Part shown: piece by piece, positions 43,979-53,494 of the stretch
Position numbering within the stretch: the first letter of the stretch is position 1
Layout: each line of letters opens with the position of its first letter
NCBI GenBank assembly: GCA_965224575.1
Contig: CBDCZQ010000001.1
Span: forward strand, 62,001 to 126,000
Direction of reading: 5' to 3'
Origin: QPIN01 sp965224575
Lineage (GTDB): Bacteria; Pseudomonadota; Gammaproteobacteria; Methylococcales; Methylomonadaceae
DNA: 64,000 nt
Position numbers and translations under genes: made by a program
Notes under the pieces: generated by a model
The model's input: the letters and a program-made list of their open reading frames with translations, nothing else
What the model was told of the DNA's origin: nothing
Database searches by the model: none

Positions 43979-44887
43979 TTAAAAATACCCTTCGCGTTTT
44001 TTTTGCTCCATAGAACCGGACTGATCATGATCTATTAATCTACCTTGCCGTTCTGATGTGGTGGTTAGAAGCATTTCCTGAATAATTTCAGGCAAAGTTG
44101 TTGCTTCTGATTCGACTGCTCCTGTCAAGGGATAGCAACCCAATGTTCTAAAACGTACCATTTTCATTTCAATTTTTTCATCAGCTCCAATTGGCATACG
44201 ATCATCATCAACCATAATGAGCATTCCATCTTTATTAACAACGGGACGTTCTTTAGCAAAATAAAGTGGAACAATAGGAATATTTTCTAGGTGTATATAT
44301 TGCCAAACATCTAATTCAGTCCAATTAGAAATTGGAAAAACACGAATACTTTCTCCTTTATCCAATTTACCGTTATAAATATTCCATAATTCTGGTCGTT
44401 GGTTTTTCGGATCCCACCGATGATTTTTATCTCGAAAAGAATAAACTCGTTCTTTTGCCCGAGATTTTTCTTCATCTCGACGAGCACCACCAAAGGCAGC
44501 ATCAAATTGATATTTATCCAATGCTTGTTTTAAACCATCTGTTTTCATTACATCAGTATGTTTTTTACTGCCGTGAGTAAAAGGACCAATACCTTGATCA
44601 ATTCCATCCTGATTACTATAAACAATAATATCAAGTCCTAAGTCATTGATCATTTTATCCCTAAATTCAATCATTTCCTTAAATTTCCATTTAGTATCAA
44701 CATGCATCATTGGAAAAGGAGGCTTACCAGGATAAAAAGCTTTCATGGTTAAATGTAGCATCACTGCAGAATCTTTACCGACAGAATACAACATCACTGG
44801 CTTATCAAATTCAGCCGCTACTTCACGGATAATATGAATACTTTCTGCTTCAAGTTGTTTGAGATGAGTTAATTTATAATCAGTCAT
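43979..44887 (-). CDS. cysD: Sulfate adenylyltransferase subunit 2
   Basis: A 302-residue CysD. SVGKDSAVMLHL is the PP-loop ATP-pyrophosphatase motif, and FGGARRDEEKSRAKER and ESEATTLPEII are strongly conserved. It activates sulfate with ATP to APS, together with CysN. The length is normal and the frame intact. It is the first gene of the cysDN pair; no cysH, cysI or cysJ lies nearby. Confidence 0.96.
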   Translation of the reverse strand: MTDYKLTHLKQLEAESIHIIREVAAEFDKPVMLYSVGKDSAVMLHLTMKAFYPGKPPFPMMHVDTKWKFKEMIEFRDKMINDLGLDIIVYSNQDGIDQGIGPFTHGSKKHTDVMKTDGLKQALDKYQFDAAFGGARRDEEKSRAKERVYSFRDKNHRWDPKNQRPELWNIYNGKLDKGESIRVFPISNWTELDVWQYIHLENIPIVPLYFAKERPVVNKDGMLIMVDDDRMPIGADEKIEMKMVRFRTLGCYPLTGAVESEATTLPEIIQEMLLTTTSERQGRLIDHDQSGSMEQKKREGYF

Positions 44888-45423
44888 TAATGAGGTTTCC
44901 GTAGCGCAAAATCATACTTGTATTAAACTCACTATTTTAAAACTAATTTGATCTGATTGCTAGAAGGAGATGAGAGTAATGTATCAATTATAAAAAATAG
45001 ATTCATTAAAATGATAAAGTTTCTACTATTTTCTTCTGGATCTTACAAAACTTTATAAAAAAAGTTATTCTCTTGTTATAGCCTTCTGCGAAGGCATCAG
45101 CGGAAAAGAAATCTATTGTTGAAAGAGCGGAAGCTGAGTGCTGTGACTCAAGGTTTGATGTGGAAAAGTTAACATGGATGTGAAAAACATAAGCCATCCT
45201 TATTTATTGGGCACCTTTTGTATTGGTAGGTGAGTGGCATTAAGTAGGAGGGGCTTTCAGCCGCGACCGAATCAGGAGAAATTGCGGCTAAAACCAGAAA
45301 AATTAAAACCTGTGAGCTAAATCATAGCTCATCATACAAAACTAGAAGAAGATAAGACTAAATGTTAAATAAAAGTTTTTAGTCATGGTAAGGTTAATTA
45401 ATAACAAACAGATAGGAAGCATC
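44888..45423. other. Gap between cysD and the NHL-caspase gene
   Basis: No supported gene. AGCCGC and GCGGCT (about 45258-45293), within GGAGGGGCTTTCAGCCGC…GCGGCTAAAAC, form a repeat-like hairpin. Both divergent promoters should lie here. ORFs at 45006-45197 and similar lack ribosome sites or recognisable sequence. Confidence 0.45.
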
Positions 45424-48400
45424 ATGCCATTCACCTTTTTTTATCGTTATACCCTTATATTAGTTGCCCTGTTCTTGACACTACTTTCAACTTCGGCGCA
45501 GTCAGCCACTAAATTTCAGCCTGATGCCATGTGGCCGAAACTAACACAAAGTGGGCGCTATTTTAATTTTCCTTCAGGCATTGCCCGCGATACACAAGGG
45601 CTGTTTTATATTACTGATACGGGAAGTCATAAGATTAAAGTATTAACGGCAGAAGGCGAATTATTACGGATTTGGGGTAATTTTGGTGATAAAGCTGGGC
45701 AGTTCAATCATCCTAGAGGTATTGCTATCTCTCCTTCGGGTGAAGTTTTTGTAGCAGATGCTAATAATAGTCGAATTCAGGTCTTTAGTTTAACCGGTCA
45801 GTTTTTACGCCAATGGGGAGACCACGGCAGTGCAAAGGAACAATTAGATTATCCAACGAATTTAGTGGTCAATCCACAAGGCCTTATTATTGTCAGTGAT
45901 ACTGCAAATGATCGCATTCAAGTTTTTGATGGAACTGGGCGCTGGATACAGACAGTTGGGGAAGGTCTGTTGACGAATCCTCACGGCATGGCTTTTAGCC
46001 CCACAGGTGAGTTATATATAGCAGATCGTACAAACCACCGGATCAGCATCTTTAGCGTAGAAGGAAACTATTTGCGTAGCTTTGGTGAAGAAGGCACTGA
46101 ATTAGGTCAGTTTGACGAGCCTCAGAATCTTGCTTTTGATGCACAGGGCTTGTTGTATGTGACTGAACTCGGCAACAATCGAGTTCAAGTATTTAATCAG
46201 CAAGGTGAGGCCGTTACCCGTTGGGGAGGATTTACTAGCCCCGTTGGTCTCGTCATTGATAATAAAACTCAGACAGTTTATGTGGCCGAAAGAGCTATTA
46301 ATCGTATTGTACAAATTAATTTTCAGGGGGCTAAGAAAGACACATGGCAAAGCCAGGGCAGTGAGCCAGGTGAACTCTCATTCCCTTTAGTATCCGTTAA
46401 TCCTCAAGGTAATGTTTATGTTGCTGATTTACTGAATGACCGAATTCAGGTCTTTTCATCCACCGGTGAGTTACTGCAAAATTTTGGTGCGTCTGGGAGA
46501 GAACCAGGTCAATTTCTGTTCCCAATTGCTGTAGCTTTTGACTCGCAACAACGTGTTTATGTTGCTGATTTTGTAAATGATCGTATTCAAGTTTTTGATC
46601 AACAAGGCAACTACCTCCGACATTTTGGTGTTTCTGGAAGTGGTGAACAACAACTGAATCATCCTAGAAATTTATTTATCAATAACGGTTTACTTTATAT
46701 AAGCGATCTTTTTAATGATCGAGTACAGGTTTTTACTTTAGACGGTGTGTGGGTGCGTGGCTGGGGAGAAAAAGGAACGGGGCAAGGGCAATTTAATCAA
46801 CCTGATGGTATTGTGGTTGATGATCAAGGGCAAGTTTATGTTGTAGATAGTGGAAACAATAGAATTCAGGTATTTGATGAAAAAGGCACCTTTCTTGGTC
46901 AATGGGGAAACAAGGGGAGTGAGCCGAGTGAATTTAACTTCCCTACCGGCTTAGCTCTTTCCCCAAATGGCTTACTGTATGTGGCCGATGCGGTAAACAA
47001 CCGCATTCAAGTCTTTCAACGTGATGGTACCTTTATTGAAAGTATTGGCAGTGCCGGTACACAAGCTGGGCAACTAGCTCAACCTTATTCTGTTGCCTTA
47101 ATTGATGAAGATACCTTGGTCATAGGGGAGCGTTCCAATAATAGAGTCCAGGTCTTGCGCCGTAAAGAGGTCGTAACATCACCTCACAAAGCCATTATTT
47201 TAGCGGGTGGCGGTTTGCCCACTGAAACACATTTTAATGCCTTATGGGATTCGACTCAGTTACTCAGTAATAATGCCTATTTTGCTTTACGTGCACAAGG
47301 CTATAACAAGGATGCTATTAAATTTTTAAGCTCGGGAAATTTGGGCAATGATTTAGATGAAAATGGCAAAGCCGATGATTTAGAAGCTGCAACACTGGTT
47401 TCTTTAGAGCAATCTATCACTAACTGGGCAAGTGATGCGGGGGATGTATTGATATATCTAATTGACCATGGGGGGCCAGGCACTTTCAAAATCAACCAGA
47501 ATGAAATACTCAGTCGAGAACAACTGAAACAATGGGTTGATAGTTTACAAAGTAAGACAAATGGAAAAGTCACTGTGGTTATTGAGGCCTGTCAATCCGC
47601 CAGTTTTTTTGATGGTCTAGGAACTAATAATCGCATATTAATTGCCAGTGCAGATAAAGAACAACCTGCGGTCATCAGTAATCAGGGAATGAATTCCTTT
47701 TCCTATCACTTCTGGTACGCTGTACATACAGGGCAACCTTTACTTCAGGCGTTTAAAAAAGCCCAACAAGGAATGAGCAGCCAAACTGTGTTGGTTAACA
47801 ATAAGGAACAAAGACAAAAAGCCCAACTTGAAGCGGATGGCAATGGTCTATTTGATAACGCTGACGAAACGGTACTTGGTGATTACTGCCTGGGAAATTG
47901 TCAACAATTGGCTGCTGACGAACCTCAATTAACGCCCATAACTACTAGCTCCACGCTCAACGGTGAAATCAAACTTGCCCTCAGCGTACAAGTCACAAGC
48001 TTAGCGCCGATTAGCCGTGCCTGGGCAATTATCAGTCGCCCAGATGTCAATCATACAGATCTTAATCAACCTATTACCGACCTGCCACAGATTCCTCTAC
48101 TCTGTACAGAACAGGAAGCAGGCAAATACCTTTGCCAAGGTGAATACCCATCATTTGATGTCAATGGAGACTACAACATTACGTTTTATGCTAGTGATAC
48201 TCAAGCACGCACCAGTGTGCCAAACACCAGTATCACCATAAAACAGACAGCGGGTAAAGATAATACACTCAGTACCTCCAAATACAGTACACTTTATGAT
48301 GTAAAAACTGGTGCTGTTACTCTACAAGATGTTGTAGTAGAAGGGCAACACTATCGAGTGAACTTGCAATCCCAAAATGATCTCTTTGTGTTGACCTCTG

Positions 48401-48591
48401 TTGACCCCACAACACGGTTTTTTGAAATTCCAGCTCAATTCAATTTTGAAAGCGGATTGTTAGCAATTCCACAGGTCGAGGTAAATGGTCATATCTATTC
48501 AGCAAATTTACAAAAGCAGACTGGTGAGGGTTTTGTCTTTAAGTTAGACAATGTCATTGATTTTGGTGTTTCACGTAGGGTGGAAAAGTGA
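45424..48591 (+). CDS. Secreted NHL-repeat propeller fused to a caspase-like (C13/C14-fold) protease
   Basis: I take ATG 45424, with AGGAAG 5 bases upstream and a signal peptide directly after it, rather than ATG 45385. Residues about 30-575 are about a dozen NHL repeats, each close to YVAD--NNRIQVF--G-----WG and GQFN-P-GIAV. Residues about 590-800 form a caspase-hemoglobinase-like domain: KAIILAGGG, a DHGGPG block with catalytic His682, and VVIEACQSASF with catalytic Cys723, as in legumain/clostripain-type enzymes. A C-terminal beta-sandwich region follows. The propeller probably binds a protein or polymer that the protease cleaves (inference). Its last codons lie inside a dispersed repeat. 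Confidence 0.85.
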   Translation: MPFTFFYRYTLILVALFLTLLSTSAQSATKFQPDAMWPKLTQSGRYFNFPSGIARDTQGLFYITDTGSHKIKVLTAEGELLRIWGNFGDKAGQFNHPRGIAISPSGEVFVADANNSRIQVFSLTGQFLRQWGDHGSAKEQLDYPTNLVVNPQGLIIVSDTANDRIQVFDGTGRWIQTVGEGLLTNPHGMAFSPTGELYIADRTNHRISIFSVEGNYLRSFGEEGTELGQFDEPQNLAFDAQGLLYVTELGNNRVQVFNQQGEAVTRWGGFTSPVGLVIDNKTQTVYVAERAINRIVQINFQGAKKDTWQSQGSEPGELSFPLVSVNPQGNVYVADLLNDRIQVFSSTGELLQNFGASGREPGQFLFPIAVAFDSQQRVYVADFVNDRIQVFDQQGNYLRHFGVSGSGEQQLNHPRNLFINNGLLYISDLFNDRVQVFTLDGVWVRGWGEKGTGQGQFNQPDGIVVDDQGQVYVVDSGNNRIQVFDEKGTFLGQWGNKGSEPSEFNFPTGLALSPNGLLYVADAVNNRIQVFQRDGTFIESIGSAGTQAGQLAQPYSVALIDEDTLVIGERSNNRVQVLRRKEVVTSPHKAIILAGGGLPTETHFNALWDSTQLLSNNAYFALRAQGYNKDAIKFLSSGNLGNDLDENGKADDLEAATLVSLEQSITNWASDAGDVLIYLIDHGGPGTFKINQNEILSREQLKQWVDSLQSKTNGKVTVVIEACQSASFFDGLGTNNRILIASADKEQPAVISNQGMNSFSYHFWYAVHTGQPLLQAFKKAQQGMSSQTVLVNNKEQRQKAQLEADGNGLFDNADETVLGDYCLGNCQQLAADEPQLTPITTSSTLNGEIKLALSVQVTSLAPISRAWAIISRPDVNHTDLNQPITDLPQIPLLCTEQEAGKYLCQGEYPSFDVNGDYNITFYASDTQARTSVPNTSITIKQTAGKDNTLSTSKYSTLYDVKTGAVTLQDVVVEGQHYRVNLQSQNDLFVLTSVDPTTRFFEIPAQFNFESGLLAIPQVEVNGHIYSANLQKQTGEGFVFKLDNVIDFGVSRRVEK

Positions 48592-48616
48592 TAACGCCTT
48601 CCACCGTTTGCCAATA
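48572..48616. repeat. GTAGGGTGG-type repeat over the end of the NHL-caspase gene
   Basis: ACGTAGGGTGGAAAAGTG and the following AACGCCTTCCACCG pair through GGTGGAA/TTCCACC. This resembles the widespread GTAGGGTGGATAAGCG…CATCCACC repeat of proteobacteria. The stop codon (TGA 48589-48591) and the final residues RRVEK come from this repeat. Confidence 0.6.
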
Positions 48617-49490
48617 ATAAAAATGTTGGATGACGCTATCGAGACTGTGAAAGTATTAAGAATCCAAACGCGAATAATATCCACACCTGAAATACAGATT
48701 AACGTAGATAGTAATGGCTCTACGACGCTATCAACAAACTTTAAATCGACAGCAAGATTGTTGTTACTCTCGGGAAATTTTCGGGGTCTGGTCTTGCCAT
48801 ACCATACTGATAGCTATAACCAAAAAATCCATCCGATAAAGACGGGTGGCCTTGGTGTTATTCTTTTAGATTAAGACCTCATAACAATGCACTATTCTAA
48901 GTAGATCAACTTCCAATCAAAAGATTAAGGTAAGTTGATTACAAAGTTATAAATTATCATGGCTATTAACAAAACACAGGTTATCTAAATAATTAGCCCC
49001 TCTCGTTTCCATGCTCCTGCGTGGAAATCTACCAGCCTACTGAAACAGCTCGGTATGCATTCCCCCGCGGACGATGGACGAAAAACCTGTGGTTTGTTTA
49101 CAGTCATGTAAATTATTTAGTCATTAATTTGTCATATTAATTTCAGATAATTAGCTCGTTATTAATTAAAAATGAGAATCAGAATGAATGCATTTGAAAA
49201 TAAACACTTCGCTCCTTCCTTTGAAGTTAAATTTATCTTAAATGAGCGGAACAAATACAATGTTAGAATGGAATATGAATATCTGGGTTTTGATAAGCAT
49301 GGACTAGACTTATCTTCCAAAACGAACCACTTTGTTATAAAAGCCTTATATTCAATTCGATTACGATTATGGAACATTGCCTTAAATCAAAGAGGTGGAA
49401 TTAGAAATTTTCGTGAAATTCCCTAAAAGCTTGTTGGTAGTTAATTTATGATATGGGGTTTCAAAACTTATAATTAACTTTAGCATTCTC
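48617..49490. other. Gene-poor gap with degenerate repeats
   Basis: No convincing gene. A GC-richer block at about 49002-49085 (CTCTCGTTTCCATGCTCCTG and GGTATGCATTCCC) looks like a decayed copy of another common palindromic repeat. An 84-codon ORF at 49172-49426 (start MRIRMNAFENKHFAPSFEVK) is possible but unrecognised and has a competing antisense ORF; I leave it as unproven. Confidence 0.5.
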
Positions 49491-50495
49491 TTACTCTAGA
49501 TATGTAACAAAACCACTATAATCAATTGGTAAAATATTTTCAGAGTTGCTCAGTATATTTAATACTTCTTGAATTTGCGCATTTAACTCTTTAAAAACCA
49601 AAAAATAATATTCACTGCAAATAGGAGAAAAATATAAATTCAATCGTTTTGCAGCACTTTCTATTCCTATCGTTACATCGGCCTGTTTGCTAGCAATCAT
49701 ACTTGCCACGGCTAAGTGTGTATGTTCCTCATGATAATATCCTTTAATATTTTCCTGCTTTATATTCTTTTGGTTTAATAAATTATCAACTAATAAACGT
49801 GTACCTGATCCAATTTGTCGATTAACAAATATTAATTGCTTATCTACAATATCTTGTAATGAATCGACTGGGTTATAGGGATAACTAATAATTCCCTGTT
49901 GACGTCGTTCTAATAATACAAATTGATCCTGTTTTTTATCTAAATGTTGTGTGTATTCAGCTAATTGGTGATGATGTTTTCCCCTCGTTATAATATGAAA
50001 CCCTGCCATATTGCACTTTTTTTTTGCATAAGCAGCTAATGCTGCCCCACTTCCATCTATGTGTATTTCAATAGGGACATTGTATTGGCGGAGTTTATTG
50101 ATTTTTTCTGAATCACTAGCAACAATTATTAATTGTTGTGATTTGGTCAATTCTGTCTGTAACAATTGATTTGCTTTCTCATTTGATGTTGTTAAAGAAG
50201 GCTTTATATTTTGCTTATTTTTTTCTGTAATATCTATAAGCTTTTTTCCAAGTTCACTTAGATGAGTCCCTTTACCCCTTTGCTTTTTTACTAACGCCAA
50301 GCCAAAAAGTTCTTTCATTTGATTAAGTAGATTCTAGGCTTTTCGGTATGAATAGCCACAATGATTAGCTGCAGTTTGTAGGTTGTTTTCATCTTGGATT
50401 GCTTTTAGCAACTTTAATGCTGGCTCAAAATCATAATTAATATCATTGATTACCAGGCTGGAATGTAGTTCGTATTGTATTTTTATTTTATTCAT
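49491..50495 (-). pseudogene. Tungstate/molybdate-responsive regulator (winged helix plus PBP domain), interrupted by an amber codon
   Basis: One frame on the minus strand. Residues 1-53 (MNKIKIQYELHSSLVINDIN…ALKLLKAIQDENNLQTAANH) are a ModE/LysR-like winged helix. TAG at 50334-50336 interrupts it within YSYRKA-*-NLLNQMKELFGLALV, where a Trp (TGG) is usual. The frame then stays open to 49491, ending the winged helix (GKGTHLSELGKKLI) and adding a periplasmic-binding-protein-like sensor domain (VNRQIGSGTRLLVDNLL, a PBP-like motif). Such regulators control molybdate or tungstate uptake. It diverges from the porin-tupABC operon. A single point change explains the break, so the loss is recent, or the codon is suppressed or a sequencing error. 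Confidence 0.82.
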
Positions 50496-50520
50496 GTAAT
50501 TTAATACATATTTTAAAAAA

Positions 50521-50536
50521 ATATAACTAGTTATAT
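50521..50536. promoter_or_regulatory. Perfect 16-bp palindrome, probable tungstate-regulator operator
   Basis: ATATAACTAGTTATAT is fully self-complementary and lies between the divergent regulator and the porin-tupABC operon. The TATA-rich arms recall ModE-type boxes (TATATA…TATATA). I infer it is the binding site of the adjacent regulator. Confidence 0.55.
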
Positions 50537-50614
50537 AATGCATAAAAATAACAATAATTTCAATATTACCCTAATTTAATTATGTATTTTTTTTCATAAA
50601 GGGAAAAGTCAAAG

Positions 50615-51958
50615 ATGAAGATTAAAAAGTTAGCTTTGCTAGGGGCAATCTGCGGAACCATTACACCTCAAGTTCAGGCCGAGTCAGAATTACTCTTATT
50701 AATCGAAATGTTACATAATAATGGCACAGTTGATGATGCTCAGTATCAACGTTTATTGGATGAAATTAATGCAGATAAAGCACCTAGCATTAAAAAAGAA
50801 AATATAGCTGTTCAAAATACAAAAAAGCCAAATGAAAAACAGCCATCCGTTGAAATTACAGTTGATAAAGGAGGGATTCAATTTAAATCAAACGATAACG
50901 AGTTTTCAGCTAAAATTGGTGGTCGAGTCCAGCTAGATTCTGTCTGGTATGATGAAGATGGTGCTGAAATGGGGAATGGAACAGAAATACGCCGTGCCAG
51001 ACTCTATATTCAAGGACATATGTTTTACGACTGGGGGTATAAGTTTCAATATGATTTTACTGGTTCTGGCAAAGGAGGAATAAAAGATGCATTCCTTACT
51101 TACAATGGTTTTGATTCTATTCAATTAAAAGCCGGTAATTTTAAAGATCCTTTTATGCTACAGGAACAAACCAGTTCTAAATACGTTACCTTTACTGAAA
51201 GATCATTACTTGATACTTTTTCATCAGGACGTCACCTCGGTGTAATGGCTTCTACAAAACATAAACATTGGACAGCTTCTGCTGGTTTTTTTGGTGATTC
51301 GGTCAGTACCTCTGAAAGAGGAAAAGATGAAGGCTGGAGTGTTTCTAGCCGGTTAACCTATGCACCATTTAATGAAAAAACACGACTGATCCATTTTGGA
51401 CTTGCAAGTGATTATCGCGATACGGGTGATGAAGGAATAGTACGATTTAAACAGCAACCAGAGACACATGTTTCGGGCACTAATATTATAGACACTGGCG
51501 TTATTGATTTTGCAGATACTACATTTAAATTGGGTGCTGAATTTGCAGTTATTGAAGGGCCGTTTTCACTTCAATCTGAATATATCTGGTCAAAGGTTGA
51601 GCGTAATGGAGTGGCTGATCTTGATTTTGATGGTTGGTATGCAGAAGCAGCTTTCTTTTTGACAGGTGAATCACGCCATTATAAAAAAGGAAAATTTGGT
51701 GGGATTTCTCCTAAAGCGGTTGTCGGGCGAGGAGGTTTAGGGGCATGGCAACTTGCAGCACGTTATAGCTCAGTTGATCTGAATGACCATGAAGTAGAAG
51801 GCGGACAAGCGGATAGTGTAACGGTTGGAATCAACTGGTTTCCAACCTCTACGCTTCGATTTTCCGGAAATTATGTTAATGTTTTAGATAATGATGGTGG
51901 ATCTCATCATGGCGAAGAGCCAAGTTTATTTCAGGTTCGTGGACAGTGGGCATTTTAA
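50615..51958 (+). CDS. OprO/OprP-type outer-membrane porin
   Basis: A 447-residue protein: a signal peptide (1-22), a short coiled-coil (LLLLIEMLHNNGTVDDAQYQ, residues about 24-48), and a 16-strand barrel. FSAKIGGRVQLDSVWYDEDG and RRARLYIQGHMFYDWGYKFQ are typical of the phosphate-selective porin O/P family, and it ends in aromatic WAF. It starts the operon that continues with tupA two bases after its stop. It probably admits tungstate or related oxyanions through the outer membrane (inference from context). Confidence 0.87.
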   Translation: MKIKKLALLGAICGTITPQVQAESELLLLIEMLHNNGTVDDAQYQRLLDEINADKAPSIKKENIAVQNTKKPNEKQPSVEITVDKGGIQFKSNDNEFSAKIGGRVQLDSVWYDEDGAEMGNGTEIRRARLYIQGHMFYDWGYKFQYDFTGSGKGGIKDAFLTYNGFDSIQLKAGNFKDPFMLQEQTSSKYVTFTERSLLDTFSSGRHLGVMASTKHKHWTASAGFFGDSVSTSERGKDEGWSVSSRLTYAPFNEKTRLIHFGLASDYRDTGDEGIVRFKQQPETHVSGTNIIDTGVIDFADTTFKLGAEFAVIEGPFSLQSEYIWSKVERNGVADLDFDGWYAEAAFFLTGESRHYKKGKFGGISPKAVVGRGGLGAWQLAARYSSVDLNDHEVEGGQADSVTVGINWFPTSTLRFSGNYVNVLDNDGGSHHGEEPSLFQVRGQWAF

Positions 51959-51960
51959 GA

Positions 51961-52785
51961 ATGAATAAACTCCTGCACTCTCTATTTATCATTGTGTGCC
52001 TAGCTTTTTCTCAATTGTGCTGGACTGCAAATATTTTGAGAATGTCTACAACAACGAGTACGGAAAATTCTGGATTACTTGGGGTTTTAAATCCAGCATT
52101 TGAAGCAAAATATAATATTAAAATGCATGTAATTCCTGTTGGTACAGGAAAAGCGCTTAAAATTGGTGGTAATGGTGACGTTGATATAGTCTTCGTTCAC
52201 GCACCTAGCGCAGAATTAAAATATGTGAAACAAGGTGATTTTATTGATCGCTCTGCAGTGATGCATAATGATTTTGTAATTGTCGGCCCTGAAAATGATC
52301 CTGCCGGTATTGCATCGACAAAAACTGTCACTGAGGCCTTAGCTAAGATTTCAGCCAATCAGTCCTCTTTTATTTCACGCGGTGATGACTCTGGCACTCA
52401 TAAAAAAGAAATACAGCTATGGAGAAATGCCCATATTAAACCAAATGGGGAATGGTATTTAGCCGTAGGCCAAGGAATGGGCTCCGTACTAAAAATGACT
52501 AATGATCTGCAAGCCTACACATTAACTGATAGAGGGACTTTGCTTGCCTATTCCGATAAAATTTCGTTAAAAATTTTATCGGAAGGTGATAGCTTACTCT
52601 ATAACCCTTACCATATAATGGCTGTTAACCCTAAGAAACACCTATCAGTACAATATGATTTTGCACAAAAATACATCACCTTTTTGACCGGGAATGAAGG
52701 GCAGTCAATCATTAAAAATTTCCGACTCAGAGGTCAACCACTTTTTTATCCTGACGCAACGCCTCATGCCATACCAAAAAAATAA
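51961..52785 (+). CDS. tupA: Tungstate-binding periplasmic protein
   Basis: A 274-residue ABC substrate-binding protein with a signal peptide (1-21). MSTTTSTENSGLLGVLNPAF contains the TTTS(T) segment of TupA/WtpA-like tungstate-binding proteins; DVDIVFVHAPSAE and FISRGDDSGTHKKE are also conserved. I choose ATG 51961, two bases after the porin stop, over the in-frame ATG 51946 inside the porin. It delivers WO4(2-) to TupB. Molybdate is a possible alternative ligand, but the Tup-type sequence favours tungstate. Confidence 0.9.
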   Translation: MNKLLHSLFIIVCLAFSQLCWTANILRMSTTTSTENSGLLGVLNPAFEAKYNIKMHVIPVGTGKALKIGGNGDVDIVFVHAPSAELKYVKQGDFIDRSAVMHNDFVIVGPENDPAGIASTKTVTEALAKISANQSSFISRGDDSGTHKKEIQLWRNAHIKPNGEWYLAVGQGMGSVLKMTNDLQAYTLTDRGTLLAYSDKISLKILSEGDSLLYNPYHIMAVNPKKHLSVQYDFAQKYITFLTGNEGQSIIKNFRLRGQPLFYPDATPHAIPKK

Positions 52786-52801
52786 ATGTAGGCTTAATTA
52801 A

Positions 52802-53494
52802 TTGGACTTTTTTTCTCAATCATTATCGGTTGCATTTAATCTTATTTTTCAATTTGACCCCAGCGTTTGGCGTGTAGTTTGGATTTCCCTGAAAATCTCA
52901 CTTATTGCAGTCATTGTTTCTGCCGCATTAGCTATTCCGTTAGGAACATTTATTGCGATTAACAAATTTAAAGGAAAACAATTTTTACAACAAATCTTGA
53001 ATACCTTGATGGCTATACCCACGGTAGTTATTGGTTTATTACTTTATGGTGTATTAAGTCGCCAGGGTATTTTAGGTGGTTTAGGACTGTTATATAGCCA
53101 ATGGGCTATTATTCTTGGCGAATGCTTACTTATTTTTCCTATTATTGTTAATTTAACAATCGTGGCGATTCATTCATCCGATAGTCGATTAGTCCCTACC
53201 TTGCTTTCATTAGGTGCAAATAAATGGCAGTTAGTAAAAGGGGTATTAAGTGAAACACGCTTTGCAGTTATGGCTGGATTAGTGACAGGGTTTGGTCGAG
53301 CAATTGGTGAAGTAGGTATTGCCATGATGCTAGGTGGAAATATTGAGGGCCATACTCGAACAATGACGACTGCAATAGCGTTAGAAACCAGCAAGGGGGA
53401 ATTTGAGTCTGGTCTAGCCTTAGGGATATTGCTTTTGACAATCGCTTTTATTGTCAACATAGGGCTACAACAATTACAACGTGAAGCTGAATGA
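52802..53494 (+). CDS. tupB: Tungstate ABC transporter permease
   Basis: A 230-residue inner-membrane protein with about five spans and the EAA-type loop (LGANKWQLVKGVLSETRFAVMAGLVTGFGRAIGEVG) that contacts the ATPase. TTG 52802 begins MDFFSQSLSVAFNLIF; no better ATG is available near the conserved N-terminus. It overlaps tupC by 4 bp (ATGA). Confidence 0.9.
   Translation: MDFFSQSLSVAFNLIFQFDPSVWRVVWISLKISLIAVIVSAALAIPLGTFIAINKFKGKQFLQQILNTLMAIPTVVIGLLLYGVLSRQGILGGLGLLYSQWAIILGECLLIFPIIVNLTIVAIHSSDSRLVPTLLSLGANKWQLVKGVLSETRFAVMAGLVTGFGRAIGEVGIAMMLGGNIEGHTRTMTTAIALETSKGEFESGLALGILLLTIAFIVNIGLQQLQREAE

Noticed and set aside
44332..44580. Plus-strand ORF inside cysD
   Set aside because: Antisense shadow of a strongly conserved gene.
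48551..48874. ORF of 107 codons overlapping the end of the NHL-caspase gene
   Set aside because: It begins inside the gene and a dispersed repeat, has no ribosome site and resembles no family; a by-product of the repeat.
49172..49426. 84-codon plus-strand ORF (MRIRMNAFENK…)
   Set aside because: No recognisable domain, no clear ribosome site and a similar-length antisense ORF; kept only as an unproven possibility.
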